64,000 bases of DNA from Nymphaea colorata (GCF_008831285.2 NC_045148.1:9493001-9557000), one strand, 5' to 3'; positions 13,575-27,672 are shown, counted from the stretch's first letter. A program made the numbers and translations. Notes: generated by a model from the sequence alone, not told the origin.

Positions 13575-13890
13575 AAGAGTTAAGACTTGATTGCAGAATC
13601 TTGGTTCAGGGGCATGAGGCGTTTCTGTGATTCCATCAAATGGATCGCCTGGATTTGTCTGCTTTAGCGTGTTCAGTTTTCTGGAATTGAATGTCAATTC
13701 CGTGTGACTCAACATCTTTACGATGTAACAATGGGGATCACAATCATGACTTTTGATTACGGTTTCTTGGTTCAGCCGTGTGCAGCATTCCTTTTAATAC
13801 CATCAAAAGATTTGGATGGATTTATGTGGGTTAGGGTGTCCAGTTTCTGGAATTGAGGTCAATTCCATGAGACTCAACATTTCTATTTGG
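13575..13890. repeat. Diverged tandem duplication in the SEC22 leader intron
   Basis: Two related segments of about 150-170 bp, near 13590-13715 and 13760-13885. Both share TTCTTGGTTCAG, CCATCAAA, TTTCTGGAATTGA, GTCAATTCC and GACTCAACAT in the same order. Divergence is much higher than in the 12817-13048 pair. Confidence 0.65.
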
Positions 13891-14649
13891 ACAAAAGAAA
13901 CGGGGTCCTGACCTCTATGCTGTCATATGACTTGGTACTCTTTTGTTCTGTTTTTTCAGAACGATGGGTTACATGTTTTTCCTAATACACAAAATTGGAT
14001 AATTTTCAGTTATACGGCTTCCAGAAGCGTGGATAATGTTATTTTTGCTTAACCTTTTACGTGCAATGGTTGTTTATGTAGGATTTGATTTTTAATTATG
14101 CAAAATTTCTGTTGCATTACCATGCAAGTTTTATATTTAGGACTATTATACAACTTTGTCAAGGTTTAAAACATTAAATTTGCATCAAGTTCACTGATGA
14201 AAAATTTTCCATTTCATATTTCCGATGATTGGTGATTTTGTTAAAATAGTGTAAAAAAAAATGACGTTGGGATATGGTATCCTGCTGTGGTATATTTTTT
14301 TACATAATGGGAATTGGTAAAAGAAAATGTTCATGTTCTGATGATGGACAAGACTGAGTAGGAATTGGTGGTTCTCCACAAAAGGAAAGAGAAAGACAAT
14401 GATTTTTTTTCTTTGGTTTCTTCTTAATTCTTCATTTACATTCAAAATTAATTTGATGACATCGTGTGAAAGTCTGTTTTTACTTTCATGATAACGTATT
14501 ATTTGAAACTATATGAAAAGTTTTTCCAATAAATATTTTATGGCATCATTTCAGTTTTCAGATCCTCGGATCTTAGATTTTACATCAGTCCCCTAAAAAC
14601 AAGTGTGTTTGATGAGCTTTTGGAAAAGTTCAGATCTTCTTTAATGGAG

Positions 14650-15200
14650 GTTGGTCACGCCCTCTTTCTCTCCTGTCCAACCATCTGAGAGTCACCAGCC
14701 AGCGTATGAGCTTTCGCTGGAGGCAGGGTCTCTCTCTCTCTCTCTCTCTTTCTTCTTGGTTTTAGGTTTGGGAGAACCCTCAGCCATGGCCAAGGGTTTC
14801 TCTCTCGGACAGCATCTTGCTTTTAGGTTTGGAAGAACCCTCGGCCATGGTCAAAGGTTTCTCTCTTGAGTATGAGAAAACCTCTGCTAGGGCTGATAGT
14901 TTTGGTCATTGAAGAGAAACTCTCTCTCTCTCTCTTTCTCTCTCCCTCTCTTGCTTGTTCTCTCTATCTCGATCTCTATCTGTGTATGTGTGCACAGGAG
15001 GGGCCACTCCCACCAGCTATAGTTGCTTCCCATGAAAAAATTCCACGCATCACAGATCCACGCATGAGATTGGACCCCCCACCCCTCTCTAATCTCAAAA
15101 CCATGGATTTCGCCTCTTTTAAAGATTTTAAATCGGTGGTTTCAAGATATGATGTTTGATAAAAACATGGATTTATAGGCAGATCCGATCTTAAATCTGA
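14650..15200. repeat. Dispersed CT-rich repeat, second copy
   Basis: Contains CT microsatellite runs, an internal near-repeat (TTTTAGGTTTGG-AGAACCCTC at 14760 and 14820) and a 3' part resembling the insertion in the LINE at 9430-9875. The small open frames here (14651-14869, 14866-15159) are low-complexity translations and not genes. Confidence 0.5.
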
Positions 15201-15734
15201 GGCCATCAAATGCAATCTAAGTGAAATTCTATTTGAGTCACGGTATTTTGAATTTTTTGAACTTGGTGAAAGGTACCGTACAGTAATGTGCTAATATGCT
15301 GTCAATTGTAATTTATGTTTCTGAACATAAATTTCAAATTAAGCTTGTTACACTCTTTATTTATCTTAGCTTTTTTTTCATTCTAGTGATATTATTACAT
15401 GGTTACATTGATAAAGTATGAGTTTCAAATGATAGTTGCAACATCCTGCATGCCAAATACTAATGGGGTATATATTTGCCGTAGCTATTTATAGGAGAAT
15501 AAGGTTCTGTAAGAGGAGGAAAGTTAATGAGTTAAAAGTTCAACTATAATTTGAATAGTCTTTCTTATTTTCTAAGTATTGTTTCTAATTTGGTCTTTGA
15601 GTTACATTTGTTGCTTATTTGTTTTTCATTGGATTGCTTTTGCAGAATTTCTTTCTTATATCAACTCTGGAGGCATCTGTTCCATTAGTTCCTTTTGGGT
15701 GCCAAGAGTCAAGAATCAAGACTGCAAAGTAAAG

Positions 15735-18700
15735 ATGGTCAAATTAACAATGTTGGCTCGTGTTACCGATGGTTTACCATTGGCTGAGGGATTGGATGAT
15801 GGTCGCGATGTGAATAATGTGGAACTTTATAAGCAGCAGGCAAAGTCTTTGTTCAAGAATCTGTCAAATAGCCAGCATGATCCTTCACGGATGTCCATTG
15901 AGACTGGTCCCTATGTTTTCCAGTATCCTTTTGTTTCTTTACTTTTCTTCATGAATATTTTCCAATCTTTTTTCACTGTGCTTTTCTGTCAATGATAGTT
16001 TGAAAATATTGTGATGTTATCACAAAAAAGTTACTCTAAATGAGAAATTATGAAAATGTTGTGATATTTTCAAATGTGACAAAAAATAGTCTTGCTTTTA
16101 TGTTCTTTATTGCGTTTGCGCTGATGTTCTTTTTGACGTTTTTCAAAGGAAAAGCTTATTATCATACAAGGCCTATTTTGTTACTCAGTTTTGTTGCTCA
16201 AGATAGTCAGCTTGGTTACTTGAGCAGATTGAGCTCTGGCCAGGGCTGGGCTGAGTTCAGACCTATAAATGTTTCAGTAGAGTAGAGCGCGATGTTCTAA
16301 AGTGTATAACATAACCTATATCAGTTGGGTTAATAGATACGTGGTATATCATAAATTTATTTTTTAATTTAAAAAGAAAAATAGTGAAAATATCCGAAAA
16401 AATCGAGAAAAATATCTTCTCTATGAAACATGTCATACAACAATATATGCTTAATATTCATCAATTTAAGTATATAAACAAAGTATAATCTAATGTCATA
16501 AGATACAACACACCAAGGAATAAGATTAAAGTGTTATACATCACAAGATGAAATTGTTCGATGCAAATAACAAATGAAAACATCATCATGATCATACATC
16601 AACTTCATCTTCATTTTTGTTGTCATTTGTATCATCTTCTTCAAGTTGAATATCCTAGTAGAAATATTCAGACTATCTTTCAAACGGGCGATTTCTCCTT
16701 CAAATTGACAATTCTCCCTCAAATCGACAATTTCTTCTTGAAACTGATAAAAACTTCAGCTCCTTCAACTCCTAAAAATGTTTAAACATGAGTGGAAGAA
16801 AGGGTTTTGAAATCAAATAGAAAAAAGGGGCTCAGAGCATGTTAATATTGTACCATAGGGTGTGGGGCATATTGGCCCCATATTGTACAATACAATTACA
16901 GGGTATGTGTCATACTATTATACACCACCTTTTAAGATACTGGTGGTATATGATATCATATTTCTTAGGAGATAGATACATGTCTTATGATATGGCTTCA
17001 TATCGTATGATACTTATGACGCTGCTATGACATCTCACGCTTGGAATTGGCATGGTTCAGTTGAATCCTTGTTCCGTTTATATTTCTTTTATATCTTGTC
17101 CAGGTCTGGCCCTGTCTACTTTCAGGCCCTCCGCCCAAATACCATCCCTTGGGTCTTGAAATAGATCTACTGGTTTGACCCTTTGACATCTCTGATTGTC
17201 AAATTCCAATTTATTGTAAACTTTATTCATTATAGTTTGTGATTTATACTTTTATAGTTTGTACCAAAAGCTAGTGTAGATGTTCTGGATATGATTATGT
17301 CAAAACTCTTCAGCTTTTGACCAATTTTGTGTGTCTGTTCGTTCGTTCAGTTTGCTACTGTAAGGGAGAGATCTTATTTCATCATCAATATTGGCTGTTT
17401 AACTTGACCGTATTCTGCAGCTATATAATTGAGGGTCGTGTTTGCTATCTGACAATGTGTGATCGTTCTTATCCAAAGAAGCTTGCTTTTCAATACCTTG
17501 AAGACCTCAAAAACGAATTTGAGAAAGTTAATGGCAGTCAGATAGAAACTGCTGCCAGACCATATGCTTTTATTAAATTTGGTATGTCATATACACTGCT
17601 GCTTCAGGTTTAAGCATTCTTTGTTCATGCTTCCAGCTTAACATTGTTTCTTCCTTTATTTATAAGATGCATTCATTCAAAAGACAAGGAAACTGTACTT
17701 GGACACCCGTACTCAGCGGAACCTTGCAAAGTTGAACGATGAGCTGTATGAAGTGCACCAGATAATGACTCGCAATGTCCAAGAAGTTCTTGGGGTTGGA
17801 GAGAAGCTAGATCGTATGTTCTCTCTTTTCTTTTGAACTTGTGTTTGGTCAGTCATGATGATAGTGGATGCAGGAGAATGGAAATCAGGAGCTATTTATA
17901 TAAATATTCTGCATAATTGCTATTGGAATATCGCAGCATGTGCATGTGAGCATGCATAATACCTTTTCTAGCCTCAGAAATCAAAATCTAAATTATATAA
18001 GGTTTGTTGATTAATGTCATAACCTCTTGGAAAATGTTGGTACTCGGTATAAAAGTTTGTAGTACTTTGTATCGAGTAACAAGAAAAAATAGGTTGTATA
18101 TCCGAAATACTTGTTGCACAAAAATGTGAAGAAACTTGGAAAAGGTTCTGCACAACACAAAGTTACAATCCAAATAATGAGAAAAAGAGTTCGGGTAATA
18201 CTCGTTAAGAAAACTTAGAAAAAGTGTAAAATTAAAAGTCATAATTCATACATGAGAAAGGACATCAATGTTCTATATCTAAGTTTTACCTGCTAAGTGT
18301 TTTTTTTTTTCAGTTAAATTCCTATTGTGTCGCAATTTACATTATTGGTTCCGGTTACCATTCAAACCGGTGTGTCAATTATACTCTTCATAAAGTCATT
18401 AAACTGCCTTCGTGGTGATAAATTAAAACCAGTGGATTGCCTCCAACTCTTTCAGCGAGTATAACTGGGGAGTCCAAGTTTCTGGTCAGCTTGTTGTGCT
18501 GCCACCCATGCACATTGCATATAGAGGTTTTCTTGCCCTTGTTCTTTTAACCAAATGTTGATGAGAGGAATAGGAATGTATAACCTTCAAGAACTGGAAT
18601 ATTATCGTAAATAGCTCTTAGGGTATATTTCATTTCTAGTCCTATACTAGAAATTCTCTTTGTAGTGTTTATCTATGAGAAAAATACTGGTTTTGCTGGC

Positions 18701-19859
18701 TTTTTTCTGCTTGGAGAGAATTGGAGCTTGGAGTATCTCTTTTACGTGCAGAAATCATGCTATTAAGAACTTAGCGTTGACCAGCATTTTGTGTCTTCTC
18801 AAATGCATTTGTTCTCTCTGTTCTCAGAAAAGGATGATTTTATCCTAGTTTTCTATGACCCTCTTTGTTTCTCTCTTCGTGATTTATTGGAATCACCTTC
18901 AGTGGCTTTATTTTTGCAGAGGTCAGCCAGATGTCCAGCAGATTGACATCTGAATCTCGTATTTATGCTGAAAAGGCCAAAGACTTGAATCGGCAGGTTA
19001 GATAAATTCATTGTTCTATCTTATAATTAGGTGGATATTGCTTGCAGACATCTGTTATTTGAAAATAGCGTGCTTGTATGTCTTGTAAGTTACCAACTAT
19101 TTTGGCGCTATGGCCCCTTTCTCTCTTTTTCCTCTCTTGCTTTCCTTTTTTTTTTTTTCCTTTTTTGGGGCTTTTAAGGGCCAACTTCATTCTTGTTTAT
19201 GTGACAAGGAACTTTATCTGCTGTTTGTTTTCTTCTTCTTTTTTGTCATTCCTAGTCTAGGAAATTGTTGTTCACTTGCACCCTCATAGGAAAGACAGGA
19301 CCCTTACTCAGAGTCTTGTCACATTGATGATAAGCATGCAGTATGATAGCTGGTCTTGAACTGGTTCCCTGAAGTACAGCATCATCATCATCATTCTCTA
19401 TGTCATGCTTGGGTTATGAGCTGCTGGAGCCTGTTCATTGAAACTTAGTGGAACTTCCTGGACGTGCTAATGTCAAAATGGAATAGAGCAGCTTAGTGGT
19501 TAACGCTACGTCCTGTCCCAACCCACCAACACACCCCACAGTCATAGAGAAGAAAATAGCAGAGTTGATGCATCCGTTAAAATTTAGGCACTCACGGGGT
19601 CTTGGGCATCACACCACGAAGTTATATTTAAATTAAATGTACAGTTTCTTCTTCTATGTTTGTCTATTGATCCTGTTCACTGAATACATGAGGGCTCTGG
19701 CTTCTGCAGCTGAATTAGCACAAAAATTTAACCTTAGTCAAGTTTCTGTATCTGACTTGCTACCTATTACTGCAGGCTTTGATCCGCAAGTGGGCTCCTG
19801 TTGCTGTTGTGCTAGGAGTAGTCTTCTTTCTTCTTTGGGTGCGGAACAAATTATGGTGA
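15735..19859 (+). CDS. SEC22: SEC22-type R-SNARE (longin)
   Basis: Vesicle SNARE for transport between ER and Golgi. Coding exons 15735-15922, 17421-17581, 17667-17813, 18920-18996 and 19776-19859 join in frame through GT-AG introns and give 218 residues, the length of plant SEC22. The start, MVKLTMLARVTDGLPLAEG, opens the longin domain (about 1-120: ETGPYVF, EGRVCYLTMCDRSYPKKLAF, ARPYAFIKF). The SNARE helix spans about 133-190 (RNLAKLNDELYEVHQIMTRN, MSSRLTSESRIYADKAKDLN). A C-terminal membrane anchor runs about 198-213 (APVAVVLGVVFFLLWV), ending NKLW. At the expected zero-layer position the segment reads VLGVGEKL (Val160), where animal and yeast Sec22 have Arg. Intron 1 (about 1.5 kb) is AT-rich. 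No disabling change was seen. Confidence 0.97.
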
Positions 19860-20986
19860 TGATAATCTTGGACAAATCCCGATCTGGACAGCCGGATGTT
19901 CATGGGCGCTGCTGGGTTTTCAACAAAGAGCAAGGGCACTAAATGCTTGCATAAAATACGATTGGGTGAGACCTGCCTGTTTCTGAGGTGATTGTTTGCC
20001 GAAAGCCTTTGCAGCCGGCTCAACTATGAGACCATGAAAGTTTTTGTAGACCTATATTTTTCCATGATGGAAATCCATGTCATCTTTTACCTAGGCTAGA
20101 CATGACTTACACGAGTCGATTCATGAGCGTTCTTTTCCTATGGATGTTGCCTTCAATCTGTGATTATATTTTCTTCGCAAAAGACTCGTTTGGTTCTTCA
20201 TTGTTAATATCGATATGAAAATGCTGCATTTCCTGCTCCTATCGACCATGAATTCAAAGTGTTCAGCAATATGATAAGTTTATCTTCATTTTATGATGCG
20301 GTTGGCCAAAGCCTTCTTGGCTTAGATTTCATTATCCAGTGTCTGTTGCTTTATGTTTGACAGATCTGTCTTTGCTAATTTGAACCAAAAACTGCAGGTT
20401 AGAGGATACCTATGTCTGAATTGAACCACGGTTAAGACGAGCGAATTTATGGACCTCCTCTTTGTTATATTTCAAAATCTTAAATGTTTTCTACGCTTTT
20501 GCCTTTATACAACTAATGGGATTTTTTCTAAGCGCTAGTAAACATGAGCATATGGTAACAAATGGCTTTAGGATGTGAGGTGAAGTGGCATTTGACCAAG
20601 CCCTCATAGTTCACTTACCAAAGACACCTATATGCCTCGTGGAATTTGAACACGTGAAGAAGAGTTGGATGTTAGTATATCTGATTTGAACTAGAAATTT
20701 AATCAAATCGTTTTGAAAAAATTAAATAGAAAAAAAAAAAATGTCTACTTAAAAAATTAGATCTGATTAAAATTTAAGAGATGACATTTGATCCGATTCT
20801 TATTTGTGTATACATGAAGAAGCAGCATGATCAGGAAGTTACCCAAAAAGGAGGGATTTTATCCCGAGGTGACCAGAAGGGAGGAATGATTAAGACGATT
20901 TTAAAGTGCTAGAAACTATAGAAATTTACAGAGGAAAAAAGACAATTACATATGTATAATTTTATTAATCTATTTTCATCAATCTG

Positions 20987-21017
<31 letters not shown>

Positions 21018-21736
21018 CGATCAATTTATTCCTCCAAAACGGTGAAGGTAGGACAATTGATGAACAATTTTCTCCCAACCTTACGCGGAAACAACTTTGG
21101 TTTTCGGCTGGTTGATCTGACCAGTCCCAGCCAGGGTTTAACCACAGTTCGTAACTGCAGCCCAAACTCCACCCAACACTCAAAACCAAAGTTCAGGCCC
21201 GACTCAATTAAAATAAAAAAATATATTTGTAAATATAAAATAATACTTAAATATAATTAATCATAATAACATATGAATCATTAAAAAAATAAAAAATATT
21301 AAAAAAAGCATATTAAACTGAATCAAATCCCGTCGAATCAACCCGAACCAGCTAGAATCTAGATAAATTATCGAGCGGACTCAATACGTTTTTTTTTTTA
21401 ATACGTTTTTTTGTAGGTTCAATCCAACCGAGTACCAGGTACCGTCGGTACCCACCTGAGCTTTCCCGTGCCCCTTGAGTCTTCTTCCCAGGGCTGAAGT
21501 CATAAGAGTTCAGAGGCATTCAAGGAACGAGTCTCCGATTGCTCGACTCGGTTTTCGTGATCACTCTCGGGCTGTCGTAATCACAAATTTTGAAACACGT
21601 GGAGAGGAAAAGGTAAAGAGAGGATTGGCCGACAACACATGCGCATCCAATACTGAATTGAGAGAACGGATGCCTCTGCTTTCCTGCGACACTTGTGCCT
21701 AACTTCCTGGTTGCTGCTGAGGTTCTCTCCCTCTCT
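19860..21736. other. Intergenic DNA, SEC22 to MenB
   Basis: SEC22 3' UTR at the left, MenB promoter and leader at the right. About 20940-20990 matches 30972-31021 (about 50 bp, a few mismatches), so it carries a dispersed repeat. No coding family is recognised; frames near 21475-21795 are out of phase with the MenB start. Confidence 0.5.
20990..21016. repeat. (TA)n microsatellite
   Basis: Uninterrupted TA dinucleotides directly after the 50-bp dispersed repeat. Confidence 0.95.
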
Positions 21737-24700
21737 ATGGCGGATACTCCTGAAACCCGGCGCAAGGCCTTGGCTAGAATATCATCCATCACCAACCACC
21801 TGGTTCCCCCGCTCGTTCCTCAAGTTCGTCCCTCGAACGCCTCGAAATCGGAAGGGGAAGGTGACAGTTACCACAGAATTCATGGGGAGGTTTCATCCGC
21901 AAAGGTCATCTGGAGGGTCTGCTCTGACAAAGAGGGTCCGGAATTCACCGACATTATTTATGAAAAAGCCGTTGGAGAAGGCATTGCCAAGGTGCGGTAG
22001 TTGTGTTGGGAACTGATTATTTGTTGCTTTAGGTGCATTTTTTTTTGGAGTTTCTGATGTCCTCCCATGTTAAAATTCTTGCTTTTTTCGTTTGATTTCA
22101 TCTCCCATCATGTAATTTTTCTTGTCAAAACGTGCTACTAGCTTCATAGGTATGATGGTTTTTTTTTTCCCCAGTAATATATAGTTTAGTTTCTTGTTAA
22201 TTCCATGGATGAGCACAAAGAGTTGGTTCTTTGTTTTCTTAGATGGAAGTCGATTTTTTTTTTTTGTTGGGTTTTGCTAATTAACATGTAATTGATTGAC
22301 AAAGTATGGCCTTCTTTCGGTAGTTGTAGGTGGAGCTGGTCTTTTTGTTGCTTTCCCTTCTCGAGTTTGGCGAATCACCAAGTAATAGACGTCAATTTAT
22401 GCTGCTTGATGCTGGTCTGGTTAATTTAAGTGCTCCTTTTCTGAGGTTGATGAACCTCCATGAACCAATTTGTGGTGTGCTTGAGTCTTAATTTGTTTAC
22501 TTGTTGAGAGGCCTGTGAACTCGTTTGGTTCGATTAGTTTTGTTTTTTCTTTTTGTGAGTTCTAAGAGCGCATTGTTAAATTTGTTAATGGGTATGATGC
22601 TTCTTTCTTCAATTATACTGATCAGCAAGTTACATTTGTCTTTTCGGGACTTTCGTTACTCTATTTTGTGAACCTTCGAAGATTACAATCAACAGGCCAG
22701 CAAGGAGAAACGCTTTTAGGCCTCAGTCAGTTAAGGAGCTAATACGTGCGTTCACTGATGCTAGAGATGACATAACCGTCGGAGTAATCATCTTAACTGG
22801 CAAGGTATTTTACTAAATAGCTTTTCCACATTAACAAGAGAAACCATGGGTTACTTATGTTAATGTATTTGTACAGTTTATATCAACTTTTCCTTTTAGT
22901 ATTAGAACTCCAAAGTCTTTAACTTTTTTTTTTTGTCATTTACTTCAGTCTTAAGATCCATTCTCTCAATTGAAAGCATACAAAGTATAATTTGCTATGT
23001 TTAGCATTACGTTACATGAAATTCCCTTTTGATACTTTAAATCTGTGAACTGTTTTCAGCAGCTATTATACTATAAAAATGTTTCTTTTTGTTTTAATAT
23101 ATTCTTTACTGACTGACATCCTTTTTGGTTTTGGATGTGTTGTATCCTAAAATCTGCAGTGTGTAGCAAAATGAATTTACCGGTCAAATTCACAATGGGG
23201 TAAACTTTGAGATGTTAGGATACCCTTATATGTGAAAGCATCTCCCCATATAAGCTGTTGAAAAGTTAAAGTTCTTAATGTGGTACGCATATGGGTCCAT
23301 ATCCTGAAATTACTATGCTTTCTTGTATGTCATATCCTGAGCCACGTATTGCTATAAGGCAGTTGGATTTTTAGAATACTCTCTTCAGTGTCCTCATCAG
23401 AAAATCATCTGCCCAGAGGCATGGATCCAAATTGCAGAAAAACCAAGATATTTTTTCACTTTGTTTTTGATATTTCTTATAAGCTATTGAAGCTCATACA
23501 ATGGATATTTATAGTTTGCACAGGTATTCTGGTTGACCTATTCCTTTCCTATTTTAGTTGTCTGATAGAGGGAGGCATGTAGGCATGTGTTCATTCATGT
23601 GAATTCATATTTGGATTGGACTATCACAATCCAGCATGAGGGGTGCAATGATATTAAAGAAATGATATAATAATAATAGATATTTTAACCCTTGGTTAGA
23701 GAAATGTGGGAAGACTGGAACGAGTATGGTTCCAATGCTGGATCAGACATGATGTTGAAGTCAAAAGGAAAATTAATATTAACACATTCAGTCGAGAGGT
23801 TTAAACCATTATTTATTTCCAAGAAGTCAAGGTGTTTGCATATGAAGATGGGATGACTGGTGCCTCTTATCCATTAATCAAAGGAAGCATAGCAAGACTG
23901 GAAGTTAGATGGTTTCCAAGGTTGGATCTGACATGATGTCAAAGCAGAAAAAAATATTATTAGTTAATTTCATCAAGAGGTGTAGCACCATTATTTGTCT
24001 TCAAGAAGTTAATATGTATGCATGCAAAGAAGGTGTCACTGGTGCAAATAGAGTGAGTTAATGGTTTTGCTTTACAAAGGTTGATAGATTAAGTTGTAGG
24101 TGTAATAGATTAACATTGAACACCGTAATGTGGTTACAGTTGTTGAGACATGACTCAACATATTTGATCTTGGAATATTCTATTGATCTATTCTCATGAT
24201 AGAAAATTTTCTTTGGTCAGGGAACACAAGCGTTTTGTAGTGGTGGGGACCAAGCATTGAGACTGTCAGATGGATATGCTGATAAGGATAGTTTTGGTCG
24301 TCTTAATATCTTGGATCTGCAGGTGAGTCTATCATGCTTATTGATATAGATTCAGATTTATGATGAGAAATCTTGTGGTTTTTTCTGCAGCTTGTTCATT
24401 CTTAGGTTGATGCATGAAAAGGGCCCATACTGAGGCTTACCACTTAGCATATTTATGTATGCCTTTTTTTCTCCTTTCTTAAACTGAGCTTCCATTATCT
24501 ATAAACAAATATTTATCTAGAGGCACATGATAAATATGTGTCAGGTTATGGAGGGAAACTTAGCTAACCAACCATTTATATTACTTTGCTACTGGCCAAT
24601 CAACTTTGGACATTTAGATGTAGCACATTAATGGTACTTATGATTCAAGTTGTTCTGATTTTGCGCATTAATGGTACTTAGAATTCAAGTTACTGATCTT

Positions 24701-27672
24701 GGTTATTTTTTCATGTATTTTACTCTGGAAAATGGCACAGCAGAGGCTTGGCACATACCCCATCACTTTGTTTTTCCTTCAAATTTTCATCAGATTAATG
24801 TCTCATATATACTGTTTTAGGTGGTTAAGCTCTCAACTACCAGCTAACTCCATCGGTTGTCAAATGGCTACTCCTAACGTTTTTTTTTTGGTCTTTTACA
24901 ATTTTTCATTGCTGTTTATGAGTAGTTTTCACCACCACATAGCATAACTCCGAAGGTGAAACAAAAAATTGCGTATTTTTCCTTGCCTTCTACTTTTGCT
25001 GCTCATGGACTAAATCAAGGAAAACATCATGTTTTTGGACTCTTTTCAGAATAATATTAATGTTCCAAGCATTTCAAGTGAATGAACCTGACAATTTGCA
25101 AGCTGGTGTTGGTTTTTCTTTGTTCAATGACTTTCAATTTCCAAGTCACCAGAAAAAGACATGCTTTTGCCAGCATGGTCATACTTTGCACTAACCAGCC
25201 TGCGTATATGCCAGAGACATTAGTTTAAGCATTTCACTGCTCATTTTTTCAGGTACAGATACGCCGTCTTCCCAAGCCTGTGATCGCAATGGTATGTTCT
25301 TATAGGCATGTGTTGTGCATGTCGTTGGTGACTTATTATCTATTTATTAGATGGTTCCTTACAAGAATGTGTTCCTTTTGGCATTATAGGTTGCAGGTTA
25401 TGCTGTTGGAGGTGGTCATGTCCTACACCTGGTCTGTGATTTAACAATTGCAGCTGATAATGCAATTTTTGGCCAAACTGGGCCGAAGGTACTTCTTTAT
25501 GTTTCTGTAACTAATGTTGCTTAAAATCTGGAAAAAAGAGTGAACATTGTAGTTAGCAATGAAACAAAATGAAAGAAGAGAATAGAGAAGCGAAGTGCAG
25601 CGTTTGCCAATGGATCTGGGAATCAGACCTGCATATACTGGAAGAGATAAAAATCAAACTTTTCTTTGAACTTGGTGAAGTTATTTTAATTCAAAAGCAT
25701 AAATGATGGACATATCAACATTTATTATCATGAATGCCGAATTCAATTCCTAGAAAGAAAATAGGAACAGTACTCTGTAAAATTGCTGTTATTAATGTTT
25801 TATGTGAAAACATTATCAGTTTAAAATCATGCCTCTATCACTTGCATGCTAATATACACACATAACCTGCTATTTTCTAATCTTAATTTGTTGTAGAGTT
25901 TATACTCATAAACTCTGAAACTTTCACACACTTTCCCTTTTCTCAATGAGGAAAGAACTACCCGAGCTTTTGAATTGTTGAACTTGCTAACCCAGCAAGA
26001 TGCTTACTTACACATGAAATTCTAGTTTTCCTTCATGCAAGTCCCCTATAACCAACACATAAAACACCACCACACCCACAACCCCTTCAATTTTGGAGGT
26101 TTTTGTGAAATTACTTTTCGTTATTTATGCCAAACAAAAACATTTGCTTGAATATTACTATGTTATGAATAGGAACCGATTTTCTGTTATCAATTTGCAC
26201 TCCAGTTGATTTGACTAATATTTTTCAGGTTGGGAGTTTTGATGCTGGGTATGGATGCAGTATCATGTCTCGTCTGGTAAGAATTTTAGGCATAATAATA
26301 ATTTTTGTTTCATCAGAAACTCTATTTCCTAACCATACAATTGACCTTTTGCTATGGCACTTATGAAGGGCTCAACTCCATTATTTCAATAAGGTAGTGC
26401 TTGTGCTTGTTCTAGTTGCAAGTACTGCATTGTTTTATATGAGCATGTCTTATCTAAACACATGCTAGGCAGGATACCAAAGATTTTCTTCCCAAAGGTT
26501 ATTTCTGCAGCGGCATTTGTTGCTAAAAGAAAAAGCACCTGCGATTAGGAACAATGGATTTATCCCATGTTACTTAAATGCTGATACAGCAAAGTGTCAT
26601 ACCTGAACAACTCCAAAATGGATAGTTTCTTTTTGAGCTTTAGTTTGTGATATCATCGGCAATTACATTTATTACCTATGTCTTAAACAACGGATTTCAT
26701 TAGATGCCATCAACTACTAAAAGCCTAAAACGTCTCATTTTCCAGCATTAGCATCTTTTGCCTATCAGAAAAGTGCATTTAGTCTTGATTCATCTCCTAG
26801 TAAGTTAATGTTGTCACCACACATGGTTCAATCCAATCCATGTCAAAAGCCTTGTGTTAAGTGCATATTTTTATGTGATTTTATACTTTAGTCTACTTAT
26901 ATTCAGGTGGGTCCTAAAAAAGCACGTGAAATGTGGTTTCTGTGCCGATTTTATGATGCTGCCGAAGCAGAGAAAATGGGACTTGTCAATGCTGTAGTGC
27001 CTGTGAGTGTTAATCCTGTTTGCCGATTCTAAACTTGCATGCTCTAACTTGAAAATCATCTTCGTTCTTGGTTGTGAATGCTGATGGCGCATCCACGGCA
27101 AAGCTGGTTCACCCTTGAAAACAAGTATGGGTGGAGTACCACCTTATGCCCTTTTGTACTGGTAGCAATTGTGTCTGCTGACATGCAAGTTTTTTGCTTC
27201 TTCAACAGTTAGAAAAGCTAGAACAAGAAACAGTGCGTTGGTGCCGGGAGATCTTAAGAAATAGTCCTACGGCTCTTCGAGTTTGTAAAGCTTCTCTTAA
27301 TGCTGTAGATGATGGGCATGCTGGCTTGCAGGTAACAATTATGAATCTTTTAATCTTTTTCTGTTATTTTTATTTGTGTTTGAAGTTTTTCGACCGTTTA
27401 ACATTTTGGTATCATGTGCATTTGGTTCAGATTTTAGATGTGCCAATTTTTTTTCTTTTCTCCATTTTCTGGCTAGTTAAGCAGCCTTGGCGGCTATAAT
27501 CCTCTGCAGAATTCCTTTTTTTGGTGGATATTACTAATTCAGCTGTCTGAAACAGGAATTGGCTGGCGACACTACCTTGATATTCTACGGTACGGATGAA
27601 GCAAATGAGGGAAGGTCTGCGTACATGCAGCGAAGGCGACCAGATTTTTCACGGTTTCCAAGGCTGCCATAG
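21737..27672 (+). CDS. MENB: 1,4-dihydroxy-2-naphthoyl-CoA synthase (naphthoate synthase), peroxisomal
   Basis: Crotonase-fold enzyme that closes the naphthoquinone ring of O-succinylbenzoyl-CoA in phylloquinone (vitamin K1) synthesis. Nine exons: 21737-21991, 22682-22804, 24221-24322, 25253-25291, 25390-25488, 26229-26276, 26907-27002, 27209-27331 and 27556-27672. All are phase 0 with GT-AG borders and give 333 residues. RISSITNHL at 14-22 fits the PTS2 peroxisomal signal R-(L/I)-x5-H-L. Active-site landmarks: CSGGDQ (132-137), AGYAVGGGH (175-183, oxyanion hole), [16 protein letters not shown] (200-215). The C-terminus is DFSRFPRLP. An ATG 14 codons upstream (21695) is in frame, but starting at 21737 puts PTS2 at the N-terminus as in the known plant enzyme. 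Exons 8-9 are duplicated at 41003-41466. Confidence 0.97.

Larger units (their letters stand above)
12621..15734 (+). other. SEC22 5' leader: non-coding exon and leader intron
   Basis: CT-rich leader followed by a GC-rich stretch (12650-12714) ending GGTTTCAG before GTCTCTC, a plausible donor. A plausible acceptor, TTTTGCAG, ends at 15645, leaving about 90 bases of leader before the ATG at 15735. The intron of about 2.9 kb is long, as in many plant genes with regulatory leader introns. It holds two local duplications and one dispersed repeat, listed separately. Transcript ends are inferred. Confidence 0.5.

Noticed and set aside
19490-19620. Possible second tRNA-like SINE (AGCAGCTTAGTGGTTAACGC)
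   Set aside because: An A-box-like motif is visible, but no convincing B box at the right distance.
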